Position numbers and translations under genes: made by a program | Part shown: positions 19,414 through 29,604 of the stretch, piece by piece | Layout of the letters: each line of letters begins with the position of its first letter | Numbering within the stretch: the stretch's first letter is position 1 | The notes under the pieces: model-generated | The model's input: the letters and a program-made list of their open reading frames with translations, nothing else | Told to the model about the DNA's origin: nothing | Databases searched by the model: none | Origin: Virgisporangium aurantiacum | GTDB lineage: Bacteria > Actinomycetota > Actinomycetes > Mycobacteriales > Micromonosporaceae | NCBI RefSeq assembly: GCF_016863635.1 | Contig: NZ_BOPG01000003.1 | Location: 248,001-312,000, forward strand | Direction of reading: 5' to 3' | Length of the DNA: 64,000 nucleotides

Positions 19414-19551
19414 GCAGGAAGCTTAGGGCCACTCCGAACGGCCCGCGACTCAGGGCAACCATGATCTTCCGGTCGTATCAACCCACCGGTCACCCGGGCG
19501 CCGTATCGTGCGCGATCGATGCACTCACACCGTCTCCCCAAGGGGTTTCCG

Positions 19552-20637
19552 ATGCGCAGACGACTAGCCAGCGCCCTCGCGATCAGCGTGCTCACGACGG
19601 TGGCCGCCGTCGTACCCACCACCGTCGCGGAGGCCGGACACCACGACCGGGCCATCGCGATCGGCCACCGCGGCGCCAGCGGCTACCGGCCGGAGCACAC
19701 GCTGGCCTCGTACCGCCTCGCGATCGCGCAGGGCGCCGACTACGTGGAGCCCGACCTCGTCGCCACGAAGGACGGCGCCCTCGTGGCCCGCCACGAGAAC
19801 GAGATCTCCGGCACCACGAACGTGGCGCAGCAGCCGGAGTTCGCCGACCGGCGCACCACGAAGACCATCGACGGGGTCCCGGTGACCGGGTGGTTCACCG
19901 AGGATTTCACGCTGGCCGAACTCAAGCGGCTGCGCGCGATCGAGCGGCTGCCCGCCGTGCGCCCGGGCAACACGGCCTACGACGGGCTGTTCGAGGTGCC
20001 GACGTTCCAGGAGGTCATCGACCTGGTGACGAGCGAGAGCCGCCGGCGCGGCCGGCAGATCGGCATCTATCCGGAGACGAAGCACCCGACGTACTTCCAG
20101 TCGATCGGGCTGTCGCTCGAGGAGCCGCTGGTCCGCACGCTCAGGAAGAACCATCTCGACGACCGGAACGACGCGGTCTACATCCAGTCGTTCGAGACCG
20201 CCAATTTGCGCAAACTGGATAAATTGACCCACAACAAGCTCGTGCAACTGGTGCAGGTCGCCGGTAGGCCGTACGACTTCGTCGTCGCCGGTGACCCGCG
20301 CACGTACCTCGATCTGGTGAAACCCGACGGGCTGCGGTGGATCGACCGCTACGCCGACGGGATCGGCGCCGAGAAGGCGCTGATCATCCCCCGCGACGCC
20401 AACGGCTTCCTGCTGGCGCCGACCACCCTCGTGCGTGACGCCCACCGCGCCGGCCTGATCGTGCACGCGTGGACGTTCCGCGCCGAGAACCAGTTCCTGC
20501 CGGCCGACTTCCGGATCGGCACCGACCCGAACGCCCATGGTGACCTCGCGTCGGAGTTCCGCGTCTTTCTCCGCACCGGCCTGGACGGCGTCTTCTCCGA
20601 CTTCCCCGATCTCGCCGTAGCGGCGGTACGCCGCTGA
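19552..20637 (+). CDS. glpQ: Secreted glycerophosphodiester phosphodiesterase
   Basis: Exported enzyme of 361 residues that hydrolyses glycerophosphodiesters to glycerol-3-phosphate and an alcohol. A Sec signal peptide (MRRRLASALAIS ... AEA, about 1-28) precedes a TIM-barrel with the GDPD motif IGHRGASGYRPEHTLASY, the metal site EPDLVATKDG and H residue in ARHE, and the later ETKHP. I prefer the ATG at 19552 (AGGGG site upstream) over the in-frame ATG at 19519. Its stop codon directly abuts the stop of the convergent glycosylase gene. Phosphate scavenging is the usual role. Confidence 0.92.
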   Translation: MRRRLASALAISVLTTVAAVVPTTVAEAGHHDRAIAIGHRGASGYRPEHTLASYRLAIAQGADYVEPDLVATKDGALVARHENEISGTTNVAQQPEFADRRTTKTIDGVPVTGWFTEDFTLAELKRLRAIERLPAVRPGNTAYDGLFEVPTFQEVIDLVTSESRRRGRQIGIYPETKHPTYFQSIGLSLEEPLVRTLRKNHLDDRNDAVYIQSFETANLRKLDKLTHNKLVQLVQVAGRPYDFVVAGDPRTYLDLVKPDGLRWIDRYADGIGAEKALIIPRDANGFLLAPTTLVRDAHRAGLIVHAWTFRAENQFLPADFRIGTDPNAHGDLASEFRVFLRTGLDGVFSDFPDLAVAAVRR

Positions 20638-21204
20638 TCAGCCCTTGGCCTTCTGCTCCTTCTTGAACGCCCGGACCTTCTCCAGGGCCGCCTGGCTCGT
20701 CACGTCGGCCACGGAGCGGAAGGAGCCCTCCTCGGCGTACGCGCCCGCCGCCGCTTCCCAGCCCGGCGGGCGCACGCCGACCTGCTTGCCCAGCAGCGCC
20801 ACGAAGATCTGCGCCTTCTGCTTGCCGAAGCCGGGCAGGGCGGTGAGCCGCTTCAGCAGCTCGGCGCCCGACGCAGCCGTCTCCCACAGCGTGGCGGCCG
20901 AGCCGTCGTACTGCTCGACCAGGATCCGGCACACGGCCTGGGTCCGCTCGGCCATGGCCTTCGGGTAGCGGTGCACCACCGGCGTGGTCGCCATCGCCGC
21001 GGCCAGGGTCTCGGGATCGAGCGCGGCCAGCGCCGTGGCGTCGAGCGAGGTCACCCCGATGCGCTGGGCGAGCACGTACGGGCCGGCGAACGCGCGCTCC
21101 ATCGGGAACTGCTGGTCGTAGAGCATGCCGAGCAGCAGCGCCAACGGATCGGTCGACAGCAGCCGGTCTGCCTCCGGCACCTGGGATATCTGCAGCGTGG
21201 CCAT
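20638..21204 (-). CDS. HhH-GPD base-excision repair protein
   Basis: Protein of 188 residues of the short actinobacterial HhH-GPD type. The helix-hairpin-helix is LTALPGFGKQKAQIFVALLG (about 121-140). The usual catalytic Asp of the GPD loop is not in its classical position; the corresponding stretch reads VGVRPPGWEAAAG. DNA glycosylase activity is therefore inferred from the fold only. No Fe-S cluster cysteines are present. It faces a methyltransferase gene across 69 bp. Confidence 0.8.
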   Translation of the reverse strand: MATLQISQVPEADRLLSTDPLALLLGMLYDQQFPMERAFAGPYVLAQRIGVTSLDATALAALDPETLAAAMATTPVVHRYPKAMAERTQAVCRILVEQYDGSAATLWETAASGAELLKRLTALPGFGKQKAQIFVALLGKQVGVRPPGWEAAAGAYAEEGSFRSVADVTSQAALEKVRAFKKEQKAKG

Positions 21205-21273
21205 GTCGTAGAGCCTGCCAGACCACCGGGCCGGTTGGCACCGCCGCCATGCCGACGAGGCAGGATGGCACCC

Positions 21274-22734
21274 GTGACCCGACCGCTCATGGACCCCGCC
21301 GGCATCGAGGAGCTCCGCGCCGCGCTCGTCGCCGCCGACTACACCGGCACCGGCATTGCCAACCGGCTCGGCGCCGCCGCCGTGCAGGCCATCCAGCGCG
21401 GCGACTACCGTCCGGCGTTGCGCGCCACCGCCGACCGCGATCCGCTGGCCACGCTGATCCGCCTGTTCATCTGCGGGCAGAGCGAGAGCGAGTCGGTGGT
21501 CAAGGCCGCGGTGCCGGTCCAGGCTTCACTCTTTGAAAGGGACGGGGACCGCGTGCGCGCGGCCGTCGAGTTGGAGCCGTACGGCGACTGGTGGGTGATC
21601 TCCGACCTGTCGGCGGCGCTCCGGCCGGGGGTGCCGCTGGCCTCCGACCACGTGCTCGGGGTGGGTGGCGCGTCCTCGACGCTCGCCCAGGCCACGATCA
21701 GGGAGCCGGTCGACAGCGCCCTCGATCTGGGCACGGGCTGCGGTGTCCAGGCGCTGAACCTGTCCGGGCACGCTCACAGCGTCACCGCAACGGATGTATC
21801 GGACCGCGCGTTGCGGTTCGCCGCGACCACCGCGGCGCTCAATGATCTCGAATGGGATCTCCGGCTCGGCGATCTCGCCGGGCCGGTGCGGGGCGAGCGG
21901 TTCGACCTGGTGGTGAGCAACCCGCCGTTCGTGGTCGGGCCCGGCTCCTTCGAGGGCGGAGCGACCCACACCTACCGCGACTCCGGGCGGCCGGGCGACG
22001 AGGTGTGCGCCGAGCTGGTCCGGCTGGCGCCCGGCCTGCTGGCCGACGGCGGCACCATGCAGTTCCTCGCGAACTGGGCGCACGTCGCCGGCGAGGACTG
22101 GGAGGACCGGGTGAACGGCTGGCTCACCGGCACCGGCCTCGACGCGTGGGTGATCCAGCGCGAGGTCTCCGACCCGGTGGCGTACGTGAACCTGTGGTTG
22201 TCGGATGCGGGAACAGCCGACTCGTCCCGGCGGATCGAGTGGCTCGACTGGTTCGACGCGCACAAGATCGAGGGCGTCGGGCTGGGGCTGATCACGCTGC
22301 GGGCCGGCGGCCACGACGACCCGACCGTGCGGCTGGAGGATCTGCGCCAGCAGGTGGAGCAGCCGTTCGGCGAGCATGTGGCGGCGTGGTTCGCGCGTCA
22401 GGACTGGTTGCGGGCGCATCCGTTCGAGTCGCTGCTCGGCGCGCGGCTCCGGGCGGCCGAGGGGCTGACGCTGCGCCAGGACGCGGTTCGCGACGGCGAC
22501 GGCTGGCAGGTCGTCCGGCAGCGGCTGGCGCTCACCACGGGGCTGCACTGGGTCGACGACATCGACCCGGTGACGCTCGCGCTCGTCGGCGGCTGTGACG
22601 GGACGCTGACCCTGGGCGATCAGGTCGAGCTACTGGCGTTGGCGAACGACGTCGATTCCGCCGTTCTCGCGGAGGCGGCGGGGCCGTTGGTGGCCCATTT
22701 GGTCGAGCGCGGCTACCTGGAGCCGGCTCGGTGA
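21274..22734 (+). CDS. SAM-dependent methyltransferase with DUF7059-type N-terminal domain
   Basis: Protein of about 486 residues. An N-terminal helical domain (1-130) is followed by a Rossmann methyltransferase domain with motif I ALDLGTGCGVQALNL and motif IV VVSNPPFVVGPG. The NPPF motif is that of enzymes that methylate amino nitrogens (RNA/DNA bases or protein Gln). A C-terminal domain of about 170 residues follows. The substrate is unknown. GTG 21274 or ATG 21265 are both possible starts. The stop overlaps the dtd start (GTGA), so the two are coupled. Confidence 0.85.
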   Translation: MTRPLMDPAGIEELRAALVAADYTGTGIANRLGAAAVQAIQRGDYRPALRATADRDPLATLIRLFICGQSESESVVKAAVPVQASLFERDGDRVRAAVELEPYGDWWVISDLSAALRPGVPLASDHVLGVGGASSTLAQATIREPVDSALDLGTGCGVQALNLSGHAHSVTATDVSDRALRFAATTAALNDLEWDLRLGDLAGPVRGERFDLVVSNPPFVVGPGSFEGGATHTYRDSGRPGDEVCAELVRLAPGLLADGGTMQFLANWAHVAGEDWEDRVNGWLTGTGLDAWVIQREVSDPVAYVNLWLSDAGTADSSRRIEWLDWFDAHKIEGVGLGLITLRAGGHDDPTVRLEDLRQQVEQPFGEHVAAWFARQDWLRAHPFESLLGARLRAAEGLTLRQDAVRDGDGWQVVRQRLALTTGLHWVDDIDPVTLALVGGCDGTLTLGDQVELLALANDVDSAVLAEAAGPLVAHLVERGYLEPAR

Positions 22735-23153
22735 GAGCGGTTATACAGACGGTGAGCAAGGCGTCGGTCACGGTCGATGACGCGGTTGTCGGCGAAATTG
22801 CCGACGGCCTACTCGTGCTTGTCGGGGTCACGCACGACGATTCGCCGGAAAAGGCCCGGACGATGGCCCGCAAAATCCATGAACTGCGCATCCTGGACGA
22901 CGAGAAGTCGGCGGCTGAAACCGGGGCGCCACTCCTGGTAATCAGCCAGTTCACGCTGTACGGCGACGTCCGCAAGGGCCGGCGGCCGAGCTGGATCGCG
23001 GCGGCCCGCCCGGAGCAGGCGGAGCCATTGATTAACGACTTAGTGGTTGCGCTCCGTGAGCGCGGAGCACACGTGGAGACGGGCCGTTTCCGCATGCACA
23101 TGTTGGTCGAATCGGTCAATGTCGGACCGCGGACGATCGTGTTGGACATCTGA
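22731..23153 (+). CDS. dtd: D-aminoacyl-tRNA deacylase
   Basis: DTD of 140 residues, which removes D-amino acids and mischarged glycine from tRNA in the cytoplasm. Both signature motifs are there: SQFTLYGD (near 80) and NVGPRT (NxGPxT, near 130), whose cis Gly-Pro forms the chiral-selective pocket. Starts at a GTG that overlaps the methyltransferase stop by 4 bp. Normal length for the family. Confidence 0.95.
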   Translation: MRAVIQTVSKASVTVDDAVVGEIADGLLVLVGVTHDDSPEKARTMARKIHELRILDDEKSAAETGAPLLVISQFTLYGDVRKGRRPSWIAAARPEQAEPLINDLVVALRERGAHVETGRFRMHMLVESVNVGPRTIVLDI

Positions 23154-23265
23154 CTACCAGATTCGTGCCACCTAGCCTTTCGGCTCACTCCCCCTTCACC
23201 TCTCGGCGGGCAAGCTGTCCTCACCAACGACGAGACAGATCCCGCAGACGGGGGAGGCGAGCAAG

Positions 23266-24291
<1,026 letters not shown>

Positions 24292-24309
24292 CCCAACTCC
24301 TAGCGAGTT

Positions 24310-24354
24310 CTTGGACTCTCAGACACGCCATGGCGGCGTGTACGGGAGTCCAAG
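24310..24354. repeat. GATCTTG-family intergenic hairpin, copy B1
   Basis: CTTGGACTC (24310-24318) pairs with GAGTCCAAG (24346-24354), and an inner stem CACGCC/GGCGTG (24324-24329 with 24335-24340) flanks the palindrome CGCCATGGCG. The roughly 50-bp element matches the reverse complement of 46852-46902 with only a few differences. It lies between the convergent sigma-factor and acetyltransferase genes, whose gap is 78 bp. Confidence 0.9.
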
Positions 24355-24369
24355 ATCGCGTTTGGGCAC

Positions 24370-26832
24370 TCAAAGCCGGCGGGGGCCGGTGTCCGGGCGC
24401 GACGCGGGTGGGCCCACCTGGGCCTCGGCGTACAGAACCGACAGGCCGCGCTCGTGCGCGAGTACCGGGTTCAGTTCGAGGAAGGCCAACCGCACCTGGT
24501 CGTCGGCCAGGTGGCCGACCCGGATCAGCAGGTCGCTGAGCGCGGCCACGTCGACCGGTGGGGTGCCGCGGTAGCCGTGCAGGAGCGGGGCCGCCCGCGG
24601 GCCGCGCAGGAGGCGGGCGGCGTCCCGGTCGGTCAGCGGGGCGGGGCACCAGGCCAGGTCGCCCAGCAGGTCGGTGGCCAGGCCGCCCAGGCCGAACCCG
24701 ACAACCGGGCCGAACGCGGGGTCGTCGACCACCTTGACCACGCAGGGCACCCCCGGTGGCGCCATGCGTTGCACCACCACCTCGACCGCCGTGCCGAAGC
24801 GGTCCTGGAGTTCCGCGTGGGCGCGCACCACCTCGTCGACGGTGCCGAGGTTCAGCCGCACCGCGCCCAGGTCGAACCGGTGCCGCCACGGGGTGGCGGC
24901 CACCTTCAGGGCAACCGGCAGCCCGAGCATCTCGGCGACCGCCGCGACCGCGTCCGGGTCGCCGCCGACCCGCTGGCCCGCCACCATCTCGATGCCGTAG
25001 GCGGCGATCAGGTCGCCGGCCCTCGTGTCGACGCCGGGGGTGGAGCCGGTCCAGCCGTCCTCCGACCCGATCACCGCGGCGGCGGCCGCGCGGTCGACCG
25101 TCACCTCGTCGAAGACGCCGGCCGGATCGCGCCGCCACGCGGCGTACGCCGCGACCTTGCCGAGCGCCCGCACCGCCTCCTCGACCGACGGGTAGACCGG
25201 CACCCGCCCGACCGCGGAGCCGGGCCCGGGATAGACCGCGATGATCGGCTTGTCCGCGTCACCCACGTCGAGCACGAGCGGCGGCGCGTCCGGCGAGACC
25301 GGCGCGTACGCCACCAGAACGGCGTCGACGGCCGGGTCGGCGACGGCCGCGCTCACCGCGTCACCCGAATAGGGCCGCACCGACGTGACCGCCAGGCCCG
25401 CGGCGGGCGCCGCGGCGGCCGCCAGCAGACCGAACACCTCGGCGTCGGCGACCACGCCGAGCCGCGACCCGGCCGGCAGCGGCTGGCTGGCCACCAGCGC
25501 GCCCACGTCGAACAGTTCGGCGACCGTGTCGACCCGGATCACGCCGGACGACGCGAACAACGCGGCCCCGAACTCGCCCTTCGCCGCCGCGACGGCCACC
25601 ACGGGCTTGTGCCGGGTCAGTTCGCGGGCGATGCGGGTGAACTTGCGCGGGTTGCCGAACGTCTCCAGGTAGAGCAGCACCGCGTCGGTCTGCGGGTCGT
25701 CGCGCCAGTACTGCAACAGGTCGTTGCCGGAGACGTCGGCGCGGTCGCCGGCCGAGACGAACGTCGACAGCCCGATGCCGCGCGCCCCCGCCGCCGCGAG
25801 CAGCGCGATGCCCAGCGCGGCCGACTGACTGAAGAAACCGACCCGGCCGGGAACCGGCAGGGCCGGCGCCAGCGTCGCGTTCAGGCCGATCGCGGTGTTC
25901 GCGACGCCGAGGCCGGCCGGGCCGACCAGCCGCATGCCGCGGTCGCGGACCAGGCGCACGAGGTCGTCGCGCAACGGCTTGTCGAATCCGGCCGAGATCA
26001 CCACCAGGCCGGTGACGCCGGCGGCCGCGCACTCCGCGACGACCTCGGCCACGCCGGGCGCGGGCACCGCGATCACCGCAAGGTCGGCCTCGCCTTCCGG
26101 CGGTTTCGGGACGGCGGGAAGCCCGCCGATCCGCTTCGCCCGCCGATGCACGGGGTGGATGGGACCGGTGAATCCGGCGGCCACGAGGTGGCGGAGGACC
26201 GCGGCGCCCAGCCCGGTGCCGTCGGCGCGGGCGCCGTACACCAGCACTCCACGCGGGTTGAGGAGGCGGGCCACCGACCGGGCGTCGGCCCGCTGCTCGC
26301 GGCGCCACTGCACCGACAACGACCGGCTGGTGGTCGCGATCGGGAACGTCAGGTGCACGACGCCGTCGGCGTACTGGCGGGCGACCTCGTAGCCGGCCTC
26401 GGTGAACGTGCGGATCATGCGGGCGTTCGCCGGCAGCACCTCGGCGACGAACCGGACGATGCCCTCCTCGCGGGCCCGGGCGGCCAGGTGCTCCATCATC
26501 ACCGAGCCGAGCCCGCGGCCCTGGTGGGCGTCTTCGACCACGAACGCGACCTCGGCCTCGTCGGCGCCCGCGCCGAGCCGCTCGTACCGGGCCACCGCGA
26601 TCAGGTCACCACCGGACTCGGCGACGATCGCCTCGCGGTCGTGGTGGTCGACGGTGGTGAACCGCTCCAGGTCGCGCGGCGGGATGCGCGGGTACGGCGA
26701 GAAGTAACGGAAGTAGCGGGTGCGCTCGGAGAACCGGCTGTGCATCTCGACGATCGCGTCGGCGTCGACCGGCTCGATCTGCCGCAGCCGCACGGTGGAG
26801 CCGTCAGACAGAACCACGTCGGCCGGCTTCAT
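24370..26832 (-). CDS. GNAT acetyltransferase fused to acyl-CoA ligase (NDP-forming) domains, Pat-type protein acetyltransferase
   Basis: Protein of 820 residues. The N-terminal GNAT domain (about 10-165) has the acetyl-CoA loop VVEDAHQGRGLGSVMMEHL. It is followed by a CoA-binding Rossmann domain (about 185-300), succinyl-CoA ligase-like domains (about 320-460, with SQSAALG) and an ATP-grasp part (about 600-800). This is the domain set of Pat/PatZ protein lysine acetyltransferases, with GNAT first as in actinobacteria. Such enzymes acetylate and switch off acetyl-CoA synthetase. The start lies 4 bp after the stop of acuC, the matching deacetylase, so the operon encodes both directions of lysine acetylation. 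Confidence 0.88.
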   Translation of the reverse strand: MKPADVVLSDGSTVRLRQIEPVDADAIVEMHSRFSERTRYFRYFSPYPRIPPRDLERFTTVDHHDREAIVAESGGDLIAVARYERLGAGADEAEVAFVVEDAHQGRGLGSVMMEHLAARAREEGIVRFVAEVLPANARMIRTFTEAGYEVARQYADGVVHLTFPIATTSRSLSVQWRREQRADARSVARLLNPRGVLVYGARADGTGLGAAVLRHLVAAGFTGPIHPVHRRAKRIGGLPAVPKPPEGEADLAVIAVPAPGVAEVVAECAAAGVTGLVVISAGFDKPLRDDLVRLVRDRGMRLVGPAGLGVANTAIGLNATLAPALPVPGRVGFFSQSAALGIALLAAAGARGIGLSTFVSAGDRADVSGNDLLQYWRDDPQTDAVLLYLETFGNPRKFTRIARELTRHKPVVAVAAAKGEFGAALFASSGVIRVDTVAELFDVGALVASQPLPAGSRLGVVADAEVFGLLAAAAAPAAGLAVTSVRPYSGDAVSAAVADPAVDAVLVAYAPVSPDAPPLVLDVGDADKPIIAVYPGPGSAVGRVPVYPSVEEAVRALGKVAAYAAWRRDPAGVFDEVTVDRAAAAAVIGSEDGWTGSTPGVDTRAGDLIAAYGIEMVAGQRVGGDPDAVAAVAEMLGLPVALKVAATPWRHRFDLGAVRLNLGTVDEVVRAHAELQDRFGTAVEVVVQRMAPPGVPCVVKVVDDPAFGPVVGFGLGGLATDLLGDLAWCPAPLTDRDAARLLRGPRAAPLLHGYRGTPPVDVAALSDLLIRVGHLADDQVRLAFLELNPVLAHERGLSVLYAEAQVGPPASRPDTGPRRL

Positions 26833-26836
26833 GGGG

Positions 26837-28006
26837 TCAGTCTCTCGGATCGTGCGGGTCGAGGCCGTGCAACGGGAAGACCGCGTTGCGGGTGGCGGTG
26901 ATCGCGCGGTCGGTGCTGCCCTCGCCGCCGGGCTGCCACTGCTCGTACAGCGCCCGGCTGCCGTCGGTCATCGTGGTCGGGATCTCCCGGTCCGGGAAGC
27001 GGGTCCGGGCCAGTTCGCGCCAGGTCTCCGGGGTGGCCGTGGCCGGGTCGAGCGGGTCGCCGGTGGCGACGGCGAGCAGGTGCGTCCAGGCCCGGGGCAC
27101 GGCCTCGACCAGCGCGTACCCGCCGCCGCCGGTGGCCACCCACCGGCCGTCGGTGAGCTCCTCGGCGAGGTCGCGCAGGGCCAGGTAGGCGGCCCGCTGC
27201 CCGTCGACGGTGAGCTGCAGGTGGGCCAGCGGGTCGAGCCGGTGGGCGTCGGCGCCGCACTGGGTCACCAGGACCTGCGGTCGGAACGCCCGCAGCAGCC
27301 CGGGCACCACGGCGTGGAACGCGCGCAGCCAGCCGGCGTCGCCGGTGCCGGGCGGCAGGGCGACGTTCACCGCGAAGCCCTCGGCGCCCTCGCCGCCGGT
27401 CTCGGCCGGAAAACCGGTGCCGGGGAACAGAACCATCGGTGACTCGTGCAGGCTGATCGTGAGCACGCGGGAGTCGTCGTAGAAGACCTCCTGCACGCCG
27501 TCGCCGTGGTGCACGTCGATGTCGACGTAGGCGACCCGTTCGGCGCCGAGTTCGAGCAGCCGCTTGATCGCCACCGCCGGGTCGTTGTAGACGCAGAAGC
27601 CCGAGGCGTAGCCGGGCATCGCGTGGTGCAGGCCGCCCGCGACGTTGACCGCGCGCTTCGTCTCCCCCGACCACACCGCCTCGGCCGCCCGCCGGGTGGC
27701 CCCGCACACCAGCGCGCTGGCCTCGTGCATGCGCGGGAACACCGGGTTGTCGGCCGAGCCGAAGCCGTAGCCGGTGAAGTCCGTCGAGCTGCCCGCCTTC
27801 TTGACGGCGTCGACGTACTCGGCCGTGTGCACGGTCATGATCTCCTGATCGGTGGCCGGCGCCGGCTTCTCGACGGTGACGCCGGCCCGGTCGAGCACGC
27901 CGAGGTCGCGGGCCAGCGCGATGGTGAGTTCCAGCCGCACCGGGTCGAGCGGGTGGTCGCCCAGGTTGTAGCCGAGCATCGACTCGTCCCACAGCACGAG
28001 GGTCAT
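26837..28006 (-). CDS. acuC: AcuC-type class I histone-deacetylase-fold protein deacetylase
   Basis: Zinc-dependent deacetylase of 389 residues. The HDAC-fold motifs are complete: GGLHHAMPGYASGFCVYND (catalytic His pair), DIDVHHGDGVQEVF (zinc Asp/His), QCGADAH and the GGGGY loop. AcuC removes acetyl groups from lysines of acetyl-CoA synthetase in Bacillus. Its ATG overlaps the sulfurtransferase stop (ATGA), and it is followed after 4 bp by the Pat-type acetyltransferase. The internal start is preferred to the frame that begins at 28051. Confidence 0.93.
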   Translation of the reverse strand: MTLVLWDESMLGYNLGDHPLDPVRLELTIALARDLGVLDRAGVTVEKPAPATDQEIMTVHTAEYVDAVKKAGSSTDFTGYGFGSADNPVFPRMHEASALVCGATRRAAEAVWSGETKRAVNVAGGLHHAMPGYASGFCVYNDPAVAIKRLLELGAERVAYVDIDVHHGDGVQEVFYDDSRVLTISLHESPMVLFPGTGFPAETGGEGAEGFAVNVALPPGTGDAGWLRAFHAVVPGLLRAFRPQVLVTQCGADAHRLDPLAHLQLTVDGQRAAYLALRDLAEELTDGRWVATGGGGYALVEAVPRAWTHLLAVATGDPLDPATATPETWRELARTRFPDREIPTTMTDGSRALYEQWQPGGEGSTDRAITATRNAVFPLHGLDPHDPRD

Positions 28007-28857
28007 GTCGCCGGTCCCTTCGCGATCGGACGGTTCGGGTCGGTGATCCACTCGCTCCAGCTGCCCACGTACAGGGCCGGCGTCTCGTACCCGGCGGCCG
28101 TGATCGCGAGCGCGGTGTGCGCCGCCGTGATCCCGGAGCCGCAGTACGTGCCGACGCTGTCCGCGTCACCGATGAGCTTTTCGATCTTCGGACGTAGCTC
28201 GGCGGCCGGGCGGAACCGGCCGTCGGCCCGGACGACGTCGCCGAGCGGCAGGTTCCCGGCGCCGGGAATGCGGCCGGCGATCGGGTCGAGCGGCTCCTCC
28301 TCGCCACGGAAGCGCACCGCGACGCGGGCGTCGAGCAATGCGCCGGTGCGGGCGAGTTCGGCGGCGCCGGCCGCGTCGAGCACCGGCATCGATCCGGGAC
28401 GGACGGTGAAGTCGCCCCGTGGCCTCTCCACCGTCGCCGTCTCCGTGGGCCGGCCCTCGTTCTTCCATGCGGCGAAGCCGCCGTCGAGCAGGCGTACGTC
28501 GGGGTGACCGGCCCAGCGCAGGATCCACCAGGCCCGGGCGGCCGACCCGACCGGTGGCGCGCCCTCGTCGTACACCACCACCGGGTGATCCGCGGTCAGT
28601 CCGAGGTCGCGCAGGGCCTCCTGGAGCGCGGCCGGATCGGGCAGCGGATGCCGGCCGCCGGTGGGGCCGGGCGTGGTTCCGGGCGGACCGGCGAGCACCG
28701 CGTCGCGATCGAGGAACACCGCGCCGGGAACGTGTTCCTCCTGGTAGGCGGCCCGGCCGGAACTCGCCGGCGGGAACCGGACATCGAACACCAGGGGCGG
28801 CGCGGCCGACGCGAGGGCGGTGGCCAGCTCCGAGACGTCGATCAGCGGGTTCACCAC
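28003..28857 (-). CDS. sseA: Thiosulfate/3-mercaptopyruvate sulfurtransferase
   Basis: Two-domain rhodanese of 284 residues. The first domain is inactive, and the second (about 150-275) has the active-site loop CGSGITA, whose form is typical of 3-mercaptopyruvate sulfurtransferases. It transfers sulfur to thiols or cyanide in the cytoplasm. Two tandem GTG codons (28857 and 28854) can serve as start. It is first in the operon with acuC and the Pat-type acetyltransferase. The reason for this linkage is not clear. Confidence 0.9.
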   Translation of the reverse strand: MVNPLIDVSELATALASAAPPLVFDVRFPPASSGRAAYQEEHVPGAVFLDRDAVLAGPPGTTPGPTGGRHPLPDPAALQEALRDLGLTADHPVVVYDEGAPPVGSAARAWWILRWAGHPDVRLLDGGFAAWKNEGRPTETATVERPRGDFTVRPGSMPVLDAAGAAELARTGALLDARVAVRFRGEEEPLDPIAGRIPGAGNLPLGDVVRADGRFRPAAELRPKIEKLIGDADSVGTYCGSGITAAHTALAITAAGYETPALYVGSWSEWITDPNRPIAKGPAT

Positions 28858-28907
28858 ACCAGTCTGTCCTACCCAGCGGGTACCATTCCCACCCGGGAGG
28901 CAAGGCT

Positions 28908-29588
28908 GTGAATGACCTGGTCGACACCACAGAGATGTACCTACGAACCATCCTCGAGCTGGAGGAGGAGGGGGTCCAGCCGCGGCGCGCGCGCATCGCC
29001 GAGCGGCTGCACCAGAGCGGCCCCACCGTCAGCCAGACCGTGGCCCGCATGGAGCGAGACGGGCTGCTCGTCGTCGAGGGTGACCGCATGCTCCGGCTCA
29101 CCGACCACGGCCGCACGTACGCGGTCGCGGTGATGCGCAAGCACCGGCTCGCCGAGCTGCTGCTGGTCAACGTCATCGGGCTGCCCTACGAGGAGGCCCA
29201 CGGCGAGGCCTGCCGCTGGGAACACGTCATGAGCGACAGCGTCGAGAAGCGCGTGTACGAGCTGCTCGGCCGTCCCACCCGTTCCCCGTACGGCAACCCC
29301 ATCCCCGGGCTCGACGAGTTCGACGGGCTGCCCCACGACGAGCCGACCGACGGCGAACGCAACCTCGCGTTCCCCGGCCTCGGTGGCCAGGTGGTGGTCA
29401 GCCGCATCTGCGAGAGCGTGCAGACCGACGCCGACGTGCTGCGGCTGCTCCACATCGCGGGCGTCGGCCCGGGTGCGAAGGTCACCGTCGCGCAGGAGCG
29501 CGACTCGGTGCGCATAGACCGGGGCGATGAGCAGGTGCGCCTGCCCCGCGAGGTGGCGTCGCGCGTGTTCGTCACGGCCGAGCGCTAG
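28908..29588 (+). CDS. DtxR/IdeR-family metal-dependent transcriptional repressor
   Basis: Protein of 226 residues. Winged HTH at 1-70 (RIAERLHQSGPTVSQTVARME), dimerisation and metal domain at 71-140, and SH3-like C-terminal domain. Metal ligands of both DtxR sites are visible: Met in TTEMYL, His in RKHRLAE, His in EEAHGE, and Cys-Glu-His in CRWEHVM. The Cys in the primary site favours Fe2+ (IdeR/DtxR) over Mn2+ (MntR uses Asp/Glu). GTG start with GGGAGG 7 nt upstream. It may control metal genes in the window, but no clear iron box was found near CbiM. Confidence 0.92.
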   Translation: MNDLVDTTEMYLRTILELEEEGVQPRRARIAERLHQSGPTVSQTVARMERDGLLVVEGDRMLRLTDHGRTYAVAVMRKHRLAELLLVNVIGLPYEEAHGEACRWEHVMSDSVEKRVYELLGRPTRSPYGNPIPGLDEFDGLPHDEPTDGERNLAFPGLGGQVVVSRICESVQTDADVLRLLHIAGVGPGAKVTVAQERDSVRIDRGDEQVRLPREVASRVFVTAER

Positions 29589-29604
29589 CGCGGCCGCGCG
29601 GTAG

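Noticed and set aside
23100..23153. Suspected loss of an active-site residue in Dtd (NVGPRT instead of NDGPVT)
   Set aside because: The family motif is NxGPxT, so the key Gly-Pro and flanking residues are intact.
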